Origin: Acidobacteriota bacterium
Lineage (GTDB): Bacteria > Acidobacteriota > Terriglobia > UBA7540
DNA length: 50,217 bases
Reading direction: 5' to 3'
NCBI GenBank assembly: GCA_902812415.1
Contig: CADDZJ010000018.1
Location: 1 to 50,217, forward strand
Below are positions 32,891-41,060 of this stretch, in pieces (position 1 is the stretch's first letter; each line of letters opens with the position of its first letter). The notes beneath the pieces were generated by a model. That model was given only the letters and a program-made list of their open reading frames with translations, was not told the DNA's origin and ran no database searches. The position numbers and the translations under genes were made by a program.

Positions 32891-34021
32891 ATGTTCTATT
32901 TTCTTTACCTTAAATTTTACAGCCATTTTCATGTTCTGAATCTCTTCCGCTATATTACTTTCCGCACGGCATATTCCAGCCTTACGGCGCTTCTGCTTTC
33001 CTTGCTCTTGGGTCCGTGGTTGATTGAAAAGCTCAAGAAATTTCAGATCGGGCAATATATTCGTGAAGAAGGCCCATCGTCTCACATGGCAAAAGCCGGC
33101 ACGCCGACCATGGGCGGCGTGCTGATCGATCTCTGCATTGTTGTGCCGACCCTGCTTTGGGCTGACCTCAGCAATATCTTTGTATGGCTGGCTTTGGGAG
33201 TGACGGTAGCCTTTGGCGCCATCGGTTTCTGGGATGATTACCTGAAACTCCGGCGCAAGCATAATCTGGGACTCCGAGCGCGCTCCAAGTTATCCCTTCA
33301 GATTTTGATCGCGGTGCTCCTGGCGGCGGCTTTAGGGGTGCTTTCTGAGCGCGGTCTTTATTCCACGAAGCTTACTTTCCCCTTTTTCAAGAATCTCCGC
33401 CCAGACTTCCTTATCCACGCCTTTCTGCGCCATAGCTGGGTGTATCCGCTGGCCTTTTTACCCTTTGTGGGCCTGGTCATTCTGGTGGTGGTGGGATCCT
33501 CAAACGCGGTCAATCTCACCGACGGTTTGGATGGGCTGGCCATCGGATGTGTGATCATCGCGGCCTCGGCGTTGACGGTGCTCACCTACGTGGCTGGAAA
33601 CCTGGTTTGGGCCACCTATTTGGACCTGGAGCACTTGCCGAAATCAGGGGAATTGACGATCTTTTGCGGCGCCATGGTGGGTTCAAGCCTTGGTTTCCTG
33701 TGGTACAACGCCTATCCGGCGGAAATCTTCATGGGGGATGTGGGTTCGCTCTCGCTCGGCGCGGCCATTGCCGCCGTAGCCGTCATTATCAAGCAGGAAC
33801 TCTTGCTGCCGTTTTTCGGGGGTATCTTCGTGGTGGAGGCTCTCTCGGTGATCCTTCAGGTGGGGTCTTACAAGCTCCGGCATAAGCGGGTGCTGCGCAT
33901 GGCTCCCATCCACCATCATTTTGAGCTGCTGGGATGGAAGGAGTCGAAGATTATCGCCCGCTTCTGGATTGCGGCGCTCGTTTTCGCCCTTTTCGCCCTG
34001 ACCACGCTGAAGTTGCGGTGA
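32891..34021 (+). CDS. mraY: Phospho-N-acetylmuramoyl-pentapeptide transferase MraY
   Basis: MraY transfers phospho-MurNAc-pentapeptide to undecaprenyl phosphate, giving lipid I. The 376-residue polytopic membrane protein (about ten helices) contains the conserved GTPTMGGVLI, FWDDYLKL (Asp pair), NAVNLTDGLDGLA and FMGDVGSLSLG motifs. The C-terminal IHHHFELLGWKESKII loop, with its His triad, is also complete. No strong Shine-Dalgarno is visible before ATG 32891. It is followed by a 151-nt gap that holds an internal promoter and operator-like palindrome. Confidence 0.96.
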   Translation: MFYFLYLKFYSHFHVLNLFRYITFRTAYSSLTALLLSLLLGPWLIEKLKKFQIGQYIREEGPSSHMAKAGTPTMGGVLIDLCIVVPTLLWADLSNIFVWLALGVTVAFGAIGFWDDYLKLRRKHNLGLRARSKLSLQILIAVLLAAALGVLSERGLYSTKLTFPFFKNLRPDFLIHAFLRHSWVYPLAFLPFVGLVILVVVGSSNAVNLTDGLDGLAIGCVIIAASALTVLTYVAGNLVWATYLDLEHLPKSGELTIFCGAMVGSSLGFLWYNAYPAEIFMGDVGSLSLGAAIAAVAVIIKQELLLPFFGGIFVVEALSVILQVGSYKLRHKRVLRMAPIHHHFELLGWKESKIIARFWIAALVFALFALTTLKLR

Positions 34022-34048
34022 TGGGCGGGCGCCGCCATAAAGAAAACG

Positions 34049-34078
34049 TTGACGGATCGAAATTAGTGCGCATAAAAT
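34049..34078 (+). promoter_or_regulatory. Internal dcw promoter upstream of the ribbon-helix-helix gene
   Basis: TTGACG (34049-34054) and TAAAAT (34073-34078), 18-nt spacer, form a good sigma-70-type promoter between mraY and the ribbon-helix-helix gene. The predicted start near 34086 leaves a leader of about 87 nt. The perfect palindrome 34062-34088 covers the spacer end, the -10 and the start site. Confidence 0.6.
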
Positions 34079-34088
34079 ACGCACTAAT
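34062..34088. promoter_or_regulatory. Operator-like perfect palindrome across the internal promoter
   Basis: ATTAGTGCG (34062-34070) and CGCACTAAT (34080-34088) are exact reverse complements, separated by the 9-nt centre CATAAAATA that includes most of the -10 box. The location is typical of a repressor operator. The nearest candidate ligand is the ribbon-helix-helix protein encoded 85 nt downstream; many such proteins bind palindromes in their own promoters. Confidence 0.65.
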
Positions 34089-34172
34089 GCGCGATGAGCG
34101 CTGAGGTGGTCGAAACCGTTACAAAGAGCCTTTCGGCCGAGATATAGCCCAAAGCGCGCAGGATGGAACGCG

Positions 34173-34355
34173 ATGGCAAGGCCTAAATCCTTCCGCAATC
34201 CGACGCGGGTAAGCCTCACCTTGAACCGTGAGACGGTGGCGAGGGCCCGGCGGCTGGCGCGCGAAAATCGCCGCTCCCTCTCGGAACTGGTGTCTGAAAT
34301 CCTGGACGGGTATTTCCGCAAGAACGGCCACCCGCGAAAGAGGAACACGGCATGA
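34173..34355 (+). CDS. Ribbon-helix-helix DNA-binding protein inside the dcw cluster
   Basis: A 60-residue basic protein with the CopG/Arc-type fold. The beta strand is TRVSLTLN (about 11-18), helix A is RETVARARRLARENR (19-33), and the turn and helix B are SLSELVSEILDGYF (35-48). Basic ends follow. The conserved hydrophobic and polar alternation in the strand should present R12, S14 and T16 to the DNA major groove. An AGGA lies about 10 nt before ATG 34173. The stop overlaps the murD start as ATGA, so the two are translationally coupled. It is not part of the canonical dcw set. I infer an autoregulator acting on the palindrome at 34062-34088; an antitoxin role is less likely because no toxin gene follows. 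Confidence 0.85.
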   Translation: MARPKSFRNPTRVSLTLNRETVARARRLARENRRSLSELVSEILDGYFRKNGHPRKRNTA

Positions 34356-36226
34356 TCGAATTGCGCAACAAGCGTGTTCTGGTGGTCGGCCTGGCCCGCA
34401 CCGGTCAGGCGGTCGCCTTCCGGCTGGCCCGCGAGGGGGCGATCGTCACCGTCACCGATCTGCGTCCGCCGTCCGCTTTTGGCGCCATGCTCCATGAGCT
34501 GATGGATCGGAAGATCGGCATGGAGCTTGGAGTTCACCGCGAGGAGACCTTCCTGAAACAGGACCTGATCGTGGTCAGCCCCGGCGTTCCCTGGGATTTG
34601 CCTCAGCTTGAAGCGGCGCGGCGGCGAAAGATCCTGATTGTGCCGGAGGTGGAAGCCGCCAGTTGGTTTTTTCAGGGAACCCTTGTAGGCATTACGGGCA
34701 CGAACGGGAAAACCACCACCACTGCGCTGCTGGGTAAAATGCTCGAAGCCTCCGGCTACACCACCTTCGCCGTGGGGAACATCGGCATTCCCCTGATTTC
34801 CGCCGTAGACCTGTTCTCCGTCGACTCGATTGTGGTGGCGGAGCTGAGCAGCTTTCAACTTGAAGCGATCCAGAAATTCCGGCCTCATATCGCGGCGCTG
34901 CTGAACATTACGGAAAATCATCTCGACCGGCACCGCACTTTCGACGCTTACGTCAGCGCCAAGGCCCAGATCTTCCGCAATCAGCAGGCCGACGACTACG
35001 CCATTCTGAACGCGGATGACCCCACGGTGGTGGGCCTTGCGCCCGCCATCGCCAGCCGCAAGGTCTTCTTCAGCGCCAGCCAGGATTTGCCCGAAGGCGT
35101 GCTGCTTTCGCGGGGGCGCATTCTCTACCGCGTGGGGCACCTGGAGCGCATGCTGATGGAAGAGCGGGAAATCAAATTGCGCGGCAAATTCAACGCGCAG
35201 AACGTCATGGCGGCTGCGGCTGCGGCGTGCGTTCTGGGCGCCGATTTTAAATCCATCCGCAGCGCCGCGCGCGAGTTCACCGGCGTCGAGCACCGGCTGG
35301 AATACGTTCAGACCCTGCGCGGCGTGGATTTCTACAATGACTCCAAGGCGACCAGCGTGGATGCCGCCGCGAAGGCGCTTTCCACTTTTGAGCGCGGTGT
35401 TCACCTGATTCTGGGCGGGAAGGATAAAGGCGCGCCTTACACGCCGCTCAAGCCGCTCATTGACCAACGCGTCAAGTCCGTTTACCTGATCGGCGCCGCG
35501 GCTGAAAAGATCGCCGCCGATTTGCAGGGCGTGGATTTGCAATATGCCGGCGATTTGGAGAAAGCGGTGGAGATGGCTTTTGCGCGGGCGGTTTCCGGCG
35601 ACACCGTCCTTTTGTCTCCGGCTTGCGCCAGCTATGACCAGTTTCGGGACTTCGAGGAGCGCGGGCGAGCCTTTAAAGAGATCGTGCATCGTCTGGCTGC
35701 GGAACCGCGCGCGATGCAGGCATGGGCTCCGCCTTCGGCTTCCCAGGCATCTCCGCTGGAACCGGAGGCTGGAGAATCCAAACCTTCCTCCGGGAGCGAG
35801 CTCGACGCTGGGAATTCTTCTGCCCTTCAATCGGTTCGGAGCGAGTCTCTGAGTCCTGCTCCGAACGACGCCGAAAATGAACCTTTCGATCACGCTTTCC
35901 AGGCTGCGCCTGCGAGGTCATTCGGAGCAATAGTAGAAGCAAGTCCGTCTGAAGCGCCCTCCGAGACGCCGGCGCCTCATGAGCCGGCCTATATCTACGA
36001 AGTTGGCGGCGGGGAAATAATCTCTTCGGGAGAAGACTACGTTCAACCGGAGTTTGATGAATCCGGCGATTCCGGAAAAGCTCTCCCATTGCGGCCCCTG
36101 GAAGCGGATTCGGAACCCATATCGCCTTATGAAGTGACGGGGAGTTTGGAGGGCGACGCAGGAAAGTCTGCGGGAGCGAGTGAGGAAGGCATCACCAGGG
36201 AGAAGGCTTCTTCAACGAAATTGTAA
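34352..36226 (+). CDS. murD: UDP-MurNAc-L-Ala:D-Glu ligase MurD with a long C-terminal extension
   Basis: MurD adds D-Glu to UDP-MurNAc-L-Ala. Residues 1-450 form a normal MurD: Rossmann-like N terminus (VVGLARTGQAVAFRLA), P-loop ITGTNGKTTTT (about 114-124), ITENHLDRH, FNAQNVMAAAAA, HRLEYVQ and NDSKATSVDAAAKAL, and ending in EERGRAFKEIVHRL. The usual family length is about 450, but this protein has 624 residues. The extra 170 or so are Pro/Ser/Glu/Ala-rich, acidic and probably disordered, with one more ordered patch (AYIYEVGGGEIISSGEDYV). ATG 34352 overlaps the stop of the ribbon-helix-helix gene. The tail is continuous in frame without a frameshift, so it is likely real. Confidence 0.94.
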   Translation: MIELRNKRVLVVGLARTGQAVAFRLAREGAIVTVTDLRPPSAFGAMLHELMDRKIGMELGVHREETFLKQDLIVVSPGVPWDLPQLEAARRRKILIVPEVEAASWFFQGTLVGITGTNGKTTTTALLGKMLEASGYTTFAVGNIGIPLISAVDLFSVDSIVVAELSSFQLEAIQKFRPHIAALLNITENHLDRHRTFDAYVSAKAQIFRNQQADDYAILNADDPTVVGLAPAIASRKVFFSASQDLPEGVLLSRGRILYRVGHLERMLMEEREIKLRGKFNAQNVMAAAAAACVLGADFKSIRSAAREFTGVEHRLEYVQTLRGVDFYNDSKATSVDAAAKALSTFERGVHLILGGKDKGAPYTPLKPLIDQRVKSVYLIGAAAEKIAADLQGVDLQYAGDLEKAVEMAFARAVSGDTVLLSPACASYDQFRDFEERGRAFKEIVHRLAAEPRAMQAWAPPSASQASPLEPEAGESKPSSGSELDAGNSSALQSVRSESLSPAPNDAENEPFDHAFQAAPARSFGAIVEASPSEAPSETPAPHEPAYIYEVGGGEIISSGEDYVQPEFDESGDSGKALPLRPLEADSEPISPYEVTGSLEGDAGKSAGASEEGITREKASSTKL

Positions 36227-36268
36227 AACACAGCATTAGCAATTCAGCTTTGCGCGGTTAGAGCGAAA

Positions 36269-37372
36269 ATGGCTCGCAAACTTGAATCTGATCTCATCCT
36301 GTTCGGCGCCATCCTGGTGCTGGTGATTTTCGGGCTCGTCATGGTTTTCAGCGCGTCCGCGGTGATGGCTTCCGAGCGCTATGGCTCCAGCTACTATTTC
36401 CTGCTTCGACAGGGAATCTGGGCTGCGCTGGGCATTCTGGCGATGGTCGCCGTCATGAACATAGATTATCGCCAGTGGCGCAATCCGCGATTCATCTTCC
36501 CGGCCCTGGCGTTGTTGTGGATCTTGCTGGTGGCCGTGTATCTGACGCCGCGATGGCACGAAACGCATCGCTGGTTCCATATGGGGCCGCTCAATTTCCA
36601 GCCTTCGGAGCTGGCGAAGATTCTGATCGTGATCTTCTTCGCTTACTTTCTCGACCGACGCCGGAATTCGGTGAACGATATCCGCCACACCTTGCTGCCC
36701 CTGGGGCTTGTAACTGGTTTGACGGTGGTCCTCATCCTGAAGGAGCCAGACCTGGGCACTTCGCTGGCCATCTGTCTGATCTGTGCGGCCATGCTCTTTG
36801 CCGCCGGTCTTCACCTGCGTTACTTTGCGGGCGCGACGGCCGCCGCCGTTCCGCTGCTTTACGTGGTGATTTTTCATGTGGCTTACCGGCATAATCGCTT
36901 GCTCGGGTTCCTGCATCCGGAAAGCGACCCCTTGGGAAAAGGGTTCCAGATGCTGCAATCGCTGATTGCTGTCGGTTCAGGCGGCATTCTTGGCGCCGGG
37001 CTGATGGAAGGGCATCAGAAGCTTTTCTTCCTGCCGGAGCCGCAGACCGACTTCATTTATGCCGTGATCAGCGAGGAATGGGGATTCATCGGCGCGGCCC
37101 TGGTGCTGGTCGTTTTTGCCGTGATTCTCTGGCGAGGCTTGAGGGCGGCAATCTGTTGCAGCGATCACTTCGGGAAGCTTCTGGCGGTCGGCATCACGGT
37201 GTTGCTGGTCGGGCAGGCGCTGGTGAATATGAGCGTGGTTATCGGGCTGCTTCCCACCAAGGGAATTCCGTTGCCGTTCATCAGCTATGGCGGCTCTTCG
37301 CTGCTGATGAACCTGATTGCCGCCGGGGTTTTGTTGAATATATCCCAGCACGCGACCGGAGTCGTGTTCTAG
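36269..37372 (+). CDS. ftsW: Septal peptidoglycan glycosyltransferase FtsW
   Basis: SEDS-family polymerase that works with FtsI to make septal peptidoglycan from lipid II. The 367-residue membrane protein (about ten helices) has the family signatures FSASAVMASERYG, FQPSELAKI, LKEPDLGTSL (with the catalytic-region Asp) and the C-terminal LPTKGIPLPFISYGGSSLLM. It follows murD by 42 nt and precedes murG, the order that identifies it as FtsW rather than the rod-shape homologue RodA. The N terminus is short, as in most non-proteobacterial FtsW. Confidence 0.94.
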   Translation: MARKLESDLILFGAILVLVIFGLVMVFSASAVMASERYGSSYYFLLRQGIWAALGILAMVAVMNIDYRQWRNPRFIFPALALLWILLVAVYLTPRWHETHRWFHMGPLNFQPSELAKILIVIFFAYFLDRRRNSVNDIRHTLLPLGLVTGLTVVLILKEPDLGTSLAICLICAAMLFAAGLHLRYFAGATAAAVPLLYVVIFHVAYRHNRLLGFLHPESDPLGKGFQMLQSLIAVGSGGILGAGLMEGHQKLFFLPEPQTDFIYAVISEEWGFIGAALVLVVFAVILWRGLRAAICCSDHFGKLLAVGITVLLVGQALVNMSVVIGLLPTKGIPLPFISYGGSSLLMNLIAAGVLLNISQHATGVVF

Positions 37373-37427
37373 CGAGTTGCGCGAGCGGCAATCTTCAAAA
37401 CAGCAGGGCGGCGGCATGTGAACGGTG

Positions 37428-38621
37428 ATGAGAGTGGCGAAGCCCGTGAGTCAGCCTGATTCCCGCGCCTCCCTGCGAGTCCTCATGGCGGCGGGAGGAA
37501 CCGGCGGTCACATCTTCCCGGCTCTGGCGGTGGCTCGGGAATTGCAAGCGCGAGCAAAAGAGCGGCGTGACCCGGAGGGTAAAGAGCCGGGTTGCGCGAT
37601 CGAGTTTGTCGGCGCGGGTCGTGAGCTTGAGAAGCGGGCCATCTCCCAGGCTGGCTTTCCGTTGCACACGGTAGCCGCCGCAGGATTGAAAGGGATTGGC
37701 GGCCTGCGAAGAATCCGGAACTTTCTGGTTCTGCCACGCAGCTTTTGGGACACGGGGAAGCTTTTGCGGGAGTTTCGGCCCCATGTCGTTGCTGGCGTCG
37801 GAGGATACATCGCCGGGCCGGTGATGCTTGAAGCCGCGCTTGGCTGCATTCCCACTTTGTTGATCGAACCGAACGCGGTTCCGGGATTCACCAACCGTGT
37901 TCTGGCGCGCTTCATCGATCGAGCAGCGCTGGGTTTTGAGGAAGCGAGGTCTTTTTATGGCGAGAAGGCGCGTCTCACCGGGCATCCGGTGCGGAGTGAC
38001 TTCTATCAAATCGCTTCGAGACGCCCCGCTCCGCCCTTTTGCATTTTGATTCTGGGAGGAAGTCAGGGATCGGGAGCCATCAATGACGCGATGGTTTTCG
38101 CTCTCCCGCGCCTTGCCTGCCAGGCTGAGCGGTTCAGAATTATTCATCAGGCGGGTGAGCGGGATTTTGAGCGCGTAAGCCAGGCGTACCAGCTCCAGCC
38201 GATCTCGGCGGAGGTTTATGCTTTTATCGAGGATGTTCCGCGCGCTCTGGAACAGGCTGACCTTGTGGTCAGCCGCGCGGGAGCTTCGACCGTGGCGGAG
38301 CTTGCAGCCGCCGGGAAGCCTGCGCTTTTGATTCCTTTTCCGCATGCCACGGATCAGCATCAGTTGGCGAATGCGCGGGCCATGGAGCGCGCCGGCGGCG
38401 CAAAGGTTCTGGAGCAGCGCGAACTCACGCCGGAAAGGCTCTATGCAGAGGTGACAGCAGCGGTGAATGATCCTGAAAAGCTGATGGAGATGGGTCGCCG
38501 CGCGCGCCTGCTGGCCCATCCGCAGGCCGCTGCGCAGATCGCCGATTTGATTGAAGAGTTAGCGCAAGGCGCGAAGCGTCGCATTGGGTTCTTTTGCTGG
38601 GATAGGCGAGGCGTGGAGTAA
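37428..38621 (+). CDS. murG: UDP-GlcNAc:lipid I transferase MurG
   Basis: MurG adds GlcNAc to lipid I, yielding lipid II, at the cytoplasmic face of the membrane. The product has 397 residues, slightly longer than E. coli MurG, due to an N-terminal extension (about 16 residues) and a small insertion (RRDPEGKEPG). GT-B motifs: AAGGTGGHIFPALAVA (about 21-36), GVGGYIAGPVMLEA, ILGGSQGS and the C-terminal SRAGASTVAELAAAGKPALLIPFP (quoted in part: SRAGASTVAELAAAG), which holds the UDP-GlcNAc-binding region, followed by DQHQLANA. ATG 37428 is preferred to GTG 37425, which is only one codon upstream. Confidence 0.95.
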   Translation: MRVAKPVSQPDSRASLRVLMAAGGTGGHIFPALAVARELQARAKERRDPEGKEPGCAIEFVGAGRELEKRAISQAGFPLHTVAAAGLKGIGGLRRIRNFLVLPRSFWDTGKLLREFRPHVVAGVGGYIAGPVMLEAALGCIPTLLIEPNAVPGFTNRVLARFIDRAALGFEEARSFYGEKARLTGHPVRSDFYQIASRRPAPPFCILILGGSQGSGAINDAMVFALPRLACQAERFRIIHQAGERDFERVSQAYQLQPISAEVYAFIEDVPRALEQADLVVSRAGASTVAELAAAGKPALLIPFPHATDQHQLANARAMERAGGAKVLEQRELTPERLYAEVTAAVNDPEKLMEMGRRARLLAHPQAAAQIADLIEELAQGAKRRIGFFCWDRRGVE

Positions 38622-38646
38622 CGGCGCGCGGCGCCGAGGTGATTGG

Positions 38647-40044
38647 ATGCTGGGTAAGATTCGGAAAATTCATTTTGTAGGCATCGGCGGCATCGGCATG
38701 AGCGGCATCGCCGAATTGCTGCTGAATCTGGGATTCACCGTCTCAGGATCGGATTTGAAACAGACCCCGATCACCGAGCGGCTGGCGCGCCTGGGAGCCA
38801 AGGTCTACATCGGCCATGAGGCGTCGCACGCGCAGGGCGCGCAAGTGGTGGTGGTCTCGTCAGCCGTTCCATCCCGGAATCCCGAGATTGCTGAAGCTGA
38901 GCGCTTGCAGATTCCTGTCATCCCCCGAGCGGAGATGCTTGCCGAGTTGATGCGGCTGAAGTTCAGTGTGGCGGTGGCGGGCGCGCACGGGAAAACCACG
39001 ACCACTTCCATGATCGCCATCATGCTGACCGAGGCGGGCCTGGACCCCACAGCGGTGATTGGCGGGCGGCTGGATGTTTTCGGATCAAGCGCGCGCCTGG
39101 GTAAGGGAGAGCTGATGGTGGTGGAAGCAGATGAGAGCGACCGTTCGTTCCTCCTTCTGCTGCCTTCGATCGCGGTGGTCACCAATATCGACCGTGAGCA
39201 CCTCGATCACTATCGGGATTTCAATGAGATCATCGAGGCTTTTGTTTCTTTCATGAATAAGACGCCGTTCTACGGCGCTGTCATCGCCTGCGCCGACCTG
39301 CCTTGGCGTGAAACCCTTGAGTTGGTTCGGCCCCGGCTGCGGAGAAGGCTTCGGACGTATGGTCTCGAAGCGGGGTCGGATGTTACGGCTGCCCGTATCG
39401 AATGCCATCGAGGTGGGTCTTCCTTTCGGGTTTACGATTCCGGCAAGCACCTGCTTGATCTGAACCTTGCGGTTCCCGGCCGCCACAACGTGCAGAATGC
39501 CCTGGCGGCGGTGGGTGTAGGGCTTGAGTTAGGGCTGAGCGCCAGCCAGATCAGGCAAGGGCTTGAGCAATTCCACGGCGCTGACCGGCGGTTCCAGGTT
39601 AAAGCTGAAGTGGATGGCATCACCCTGGTGGATGATTACGGCCATCACCCGGCGGAGATTCGCGCCACACTGGAGGCGGCGCGCGCGCAGGGGGCGGGCC
39701 GCATCTGGGCCATCTTTCAACCGCATCGTTACACACGCACCCGGTTTCTGATGGACGATTTTGCGGGCGCATTCGATGGCTGTGAGCGCGTCTACGTGCT
39801 GGATATCTATCCCGCCGGCGAGGAGCCGATTCCGGGCATCACCTCCGGGCGGCTGGTCGAGCGGATGCGCGCATTGGGTTGCCGCACGGCGCGCTATGCG
39901 CCCTCGGAAGCCGATCTGATTGCTGAAATTCTGAGAGAAGTGGAATCAGGAGTATTGATCCTGACGATTGGAGCAGGGAGCGTTTGGAAGGTCGGCGAAG
40001 CCCTGGTGGAAGGGCTTGAGAAGACGGTGATGAGCGACCAGTGA
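38647..40044 (+). CDS. murC: UDP-MurNAc:L-alanine ligase MurC
   Basis: MurC adds the first stem residue, L-Ala, to UDP-MurNAc. The 465-residue protein starts LGKIRKIHFVGIGGIGMSGI (nucleotide-binding fold), has the P-loop AGAHGKTTTTSM (about 110-121), ADESDRSF, TNIDREHLDHY, PGRHNVQNALAA, and the C-terminal VDDYGHHPAEIRATL with FQPHRYTRT. All are diagnostic of MurC. ATG 38647 is chosen because GAGGTG lies 6-8 nt upstream and the motif-bearing N terminus begins there; the frame open from 38584 overlaps murG. It is 25 nt after murG. There is no murB or ddl after it. Confidence 0.95.
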   Translation: MLGKIRKIHFVGIGGIGMSGIAELLLNLGFTVSGSDLKQTPITERLARLGAKVYIGHEASHAQGAQVVVVSSAVPSRNPEIAEAERLQIPVIPRAEMLAELMRLKFSVAVAGAHGKTTTTSMIAIMLTEAGLDPTAVIGGRLDVFGSSARLGKGELMVVEADESDRSFLLLLPSIAVVTNIDREHLDHYRDFNEIIEAFVSFMNKTPFYGAVIACADLPWRETLELVRPRLRRRLRTYGLEAGSDVTAARIECHRGGSSFRVYDSGKHLLDLNLAVPGRHNVQNALAAVGVGLELGLSASQIRQGLEQFHGADRRFQVKAEVDGITLVDDYGHHPAEIRATLEAARAQGAGRIWAIFQPHRYTRTRFLMDDFAGAFDGCERVYVLDIYPAGEEPIPGITSGRLVERMRALGCRTARYAPSEADLIAEILREVESGVLILTIGAGSVWKVGEALVEGLEKTVMSDQ

Positions 40045-40087
40045 CGAGCGGCAAGAGGCTTGAATCACCTTTCAGAAAGGGCTCGTC

Positions 40088-41014
40088 TTGAGTTCCCCGG
40101 AGCAAATCCCGTTGCTGGACGAAGTGGTCGCGGAAGAGCTCTCTCCCGACCGCCAGAAGCGGAGAGTGGCAGGCGCGCGACGCGGCCGGACGGGACTGGG
40201 CGCGCGTTTCCTGAAGGCAGCGACATTCGGGATTCTGCTGCCATTGGTCCTGGCCTTCGGAGCTTACTGGATTGCGATGCGGGCCATCGCCTCCGAGCGC
40301 CTGGTCTTTCGGCCGGATCGTGATCTCGTGGTGAAGGGGAATCATTACGTCACGCGCCAGGACCTGCTTGCAGCGCTGGGCTTCAGCGATTCTGGAGTTG
40401 AGCAGTCGTTCAACATTTTCCGGCTGAACCTTGCGTCGGAACAGAAGCGCGTGGAAGCCATCCCCTGGATCAAGTCGGCGACCATCGCGCGGATTTTCCC
40501 TGACCGGCTCATCGTGAACGTGAAAGAGCGCGCGCCGCTCGCTTTCGCGCAGGTAGACGGTCGCCTGGAATTGGTGGATGAGGATGGTGTGTTTCTGCCC
40601 ATGCCGGGAAAAGCGTCTTTCGATTTCCCTGTTCTGTCGGGCCTGGATTCCGTCGCCAGCATCGATGAGCGCAAGGCGCTGTTGATCCCTTACATTGACT
40701 TTGTGAACGAGACTCGCAACGAGGTTGCGCGCTCAGGCTGGCTGATTTCCGAGGCGAATGTGAGTGATCCGAATGATCTCAGGGCGCTTCTAGTCGAGGG
40801 TCGCGAGACCGTCCTGGTACATTTTGGAAACCAGGATTTCGAGCAGCGATTCAAGACCTTTGCGACGCTCGCTCCGAAGGTGCTTGCCAGCAATCCGAGG
40901 ATCGATTCCATCGATCTGCGTTATCGCAACGAGGTGGTGGTAGACCCCTTCGAGGCGGCATCGCCTCCAGGCGCTGGCAGCGGGGTTTCCGGCAAGCCGG
41001 CGGGGAAGCCGTAA
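40088..41014 (+). CDS. ftsQ: Cell division protein FtsQ
   Basis: FtsQ/DivIB is a bitopic divisome protein that recruits and controls FtsL/FtsB and FtsWI. The 308 residues have a basic cytoplasmic N terminus, one membrane helix (about 47-66), then a POTRA domain (about 74-145: LVVKGNHYVTRQDLLAALG, quoted in part as VKGNHYVTRQDLL; IPWIKSATIARIFPDRLIVN). The beta domain carries VKERAPLAFAQVDGRLELVD and ends RIDSIDLRYRNEVVV. The start is TTG 40088, supported by an AAAGGG box 6 nt upstream; no in-frame ATG exists near it. The last 20 residues are Pro/Gly-rich. Confidence 0.92.
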   Translation: MSSPEQIPLLDEVVAEELSPDRQKRRVAGARRGRTGLGARFLKAATFGILLPLVLAFGAYWIAMRAIASERLVFRPDRDLVVKGNHYVTRQDLLAALGFSDSGVEQSFNIFRLNLASEQKRVEAIPWIKSATIARIFPDRLIVNVKERAPLAFAQVDGRLELVDEDGVFLPMPGKASFDFPVLSGLDSVASIDERKALLIPYIDFVNETRNEVARSGWLISEANVSDPNDLRALLVEGRETVLVHFGNQDFEQRFKTFATLAPKVLASNPRIDSIDLRYRNEVVVDPFEAASPPGAGSGVSGKPAGKP

Positions 41015-41060
41015 CGTTTCGGGTTTTCTCAACAGCCCGTGTCTTCCACAATCAGACTGA

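Noticed and set aside
34173-34355. Ribbon-helix-helix gene as an antitoxin of a toxin-antitoxin pair
   Set aside because: The gene directly downstream and overlapping is murD, not a toxin, and no small toxin-like ORF is upstream.
33683-35893. 736-codon open frame on the minus strand across mraY, the ribbon-helix-helix gene and murD
   Set aside because: It is antisense to two genes with complete family motifs; its His/Arg/Gln-rich composition is that of a shadow frame in GC-rich DNA.
37395-38519. 374-codon minus-strand frame opposite murG
   Set aside because: Shadow of murG, whose motifs are complete.
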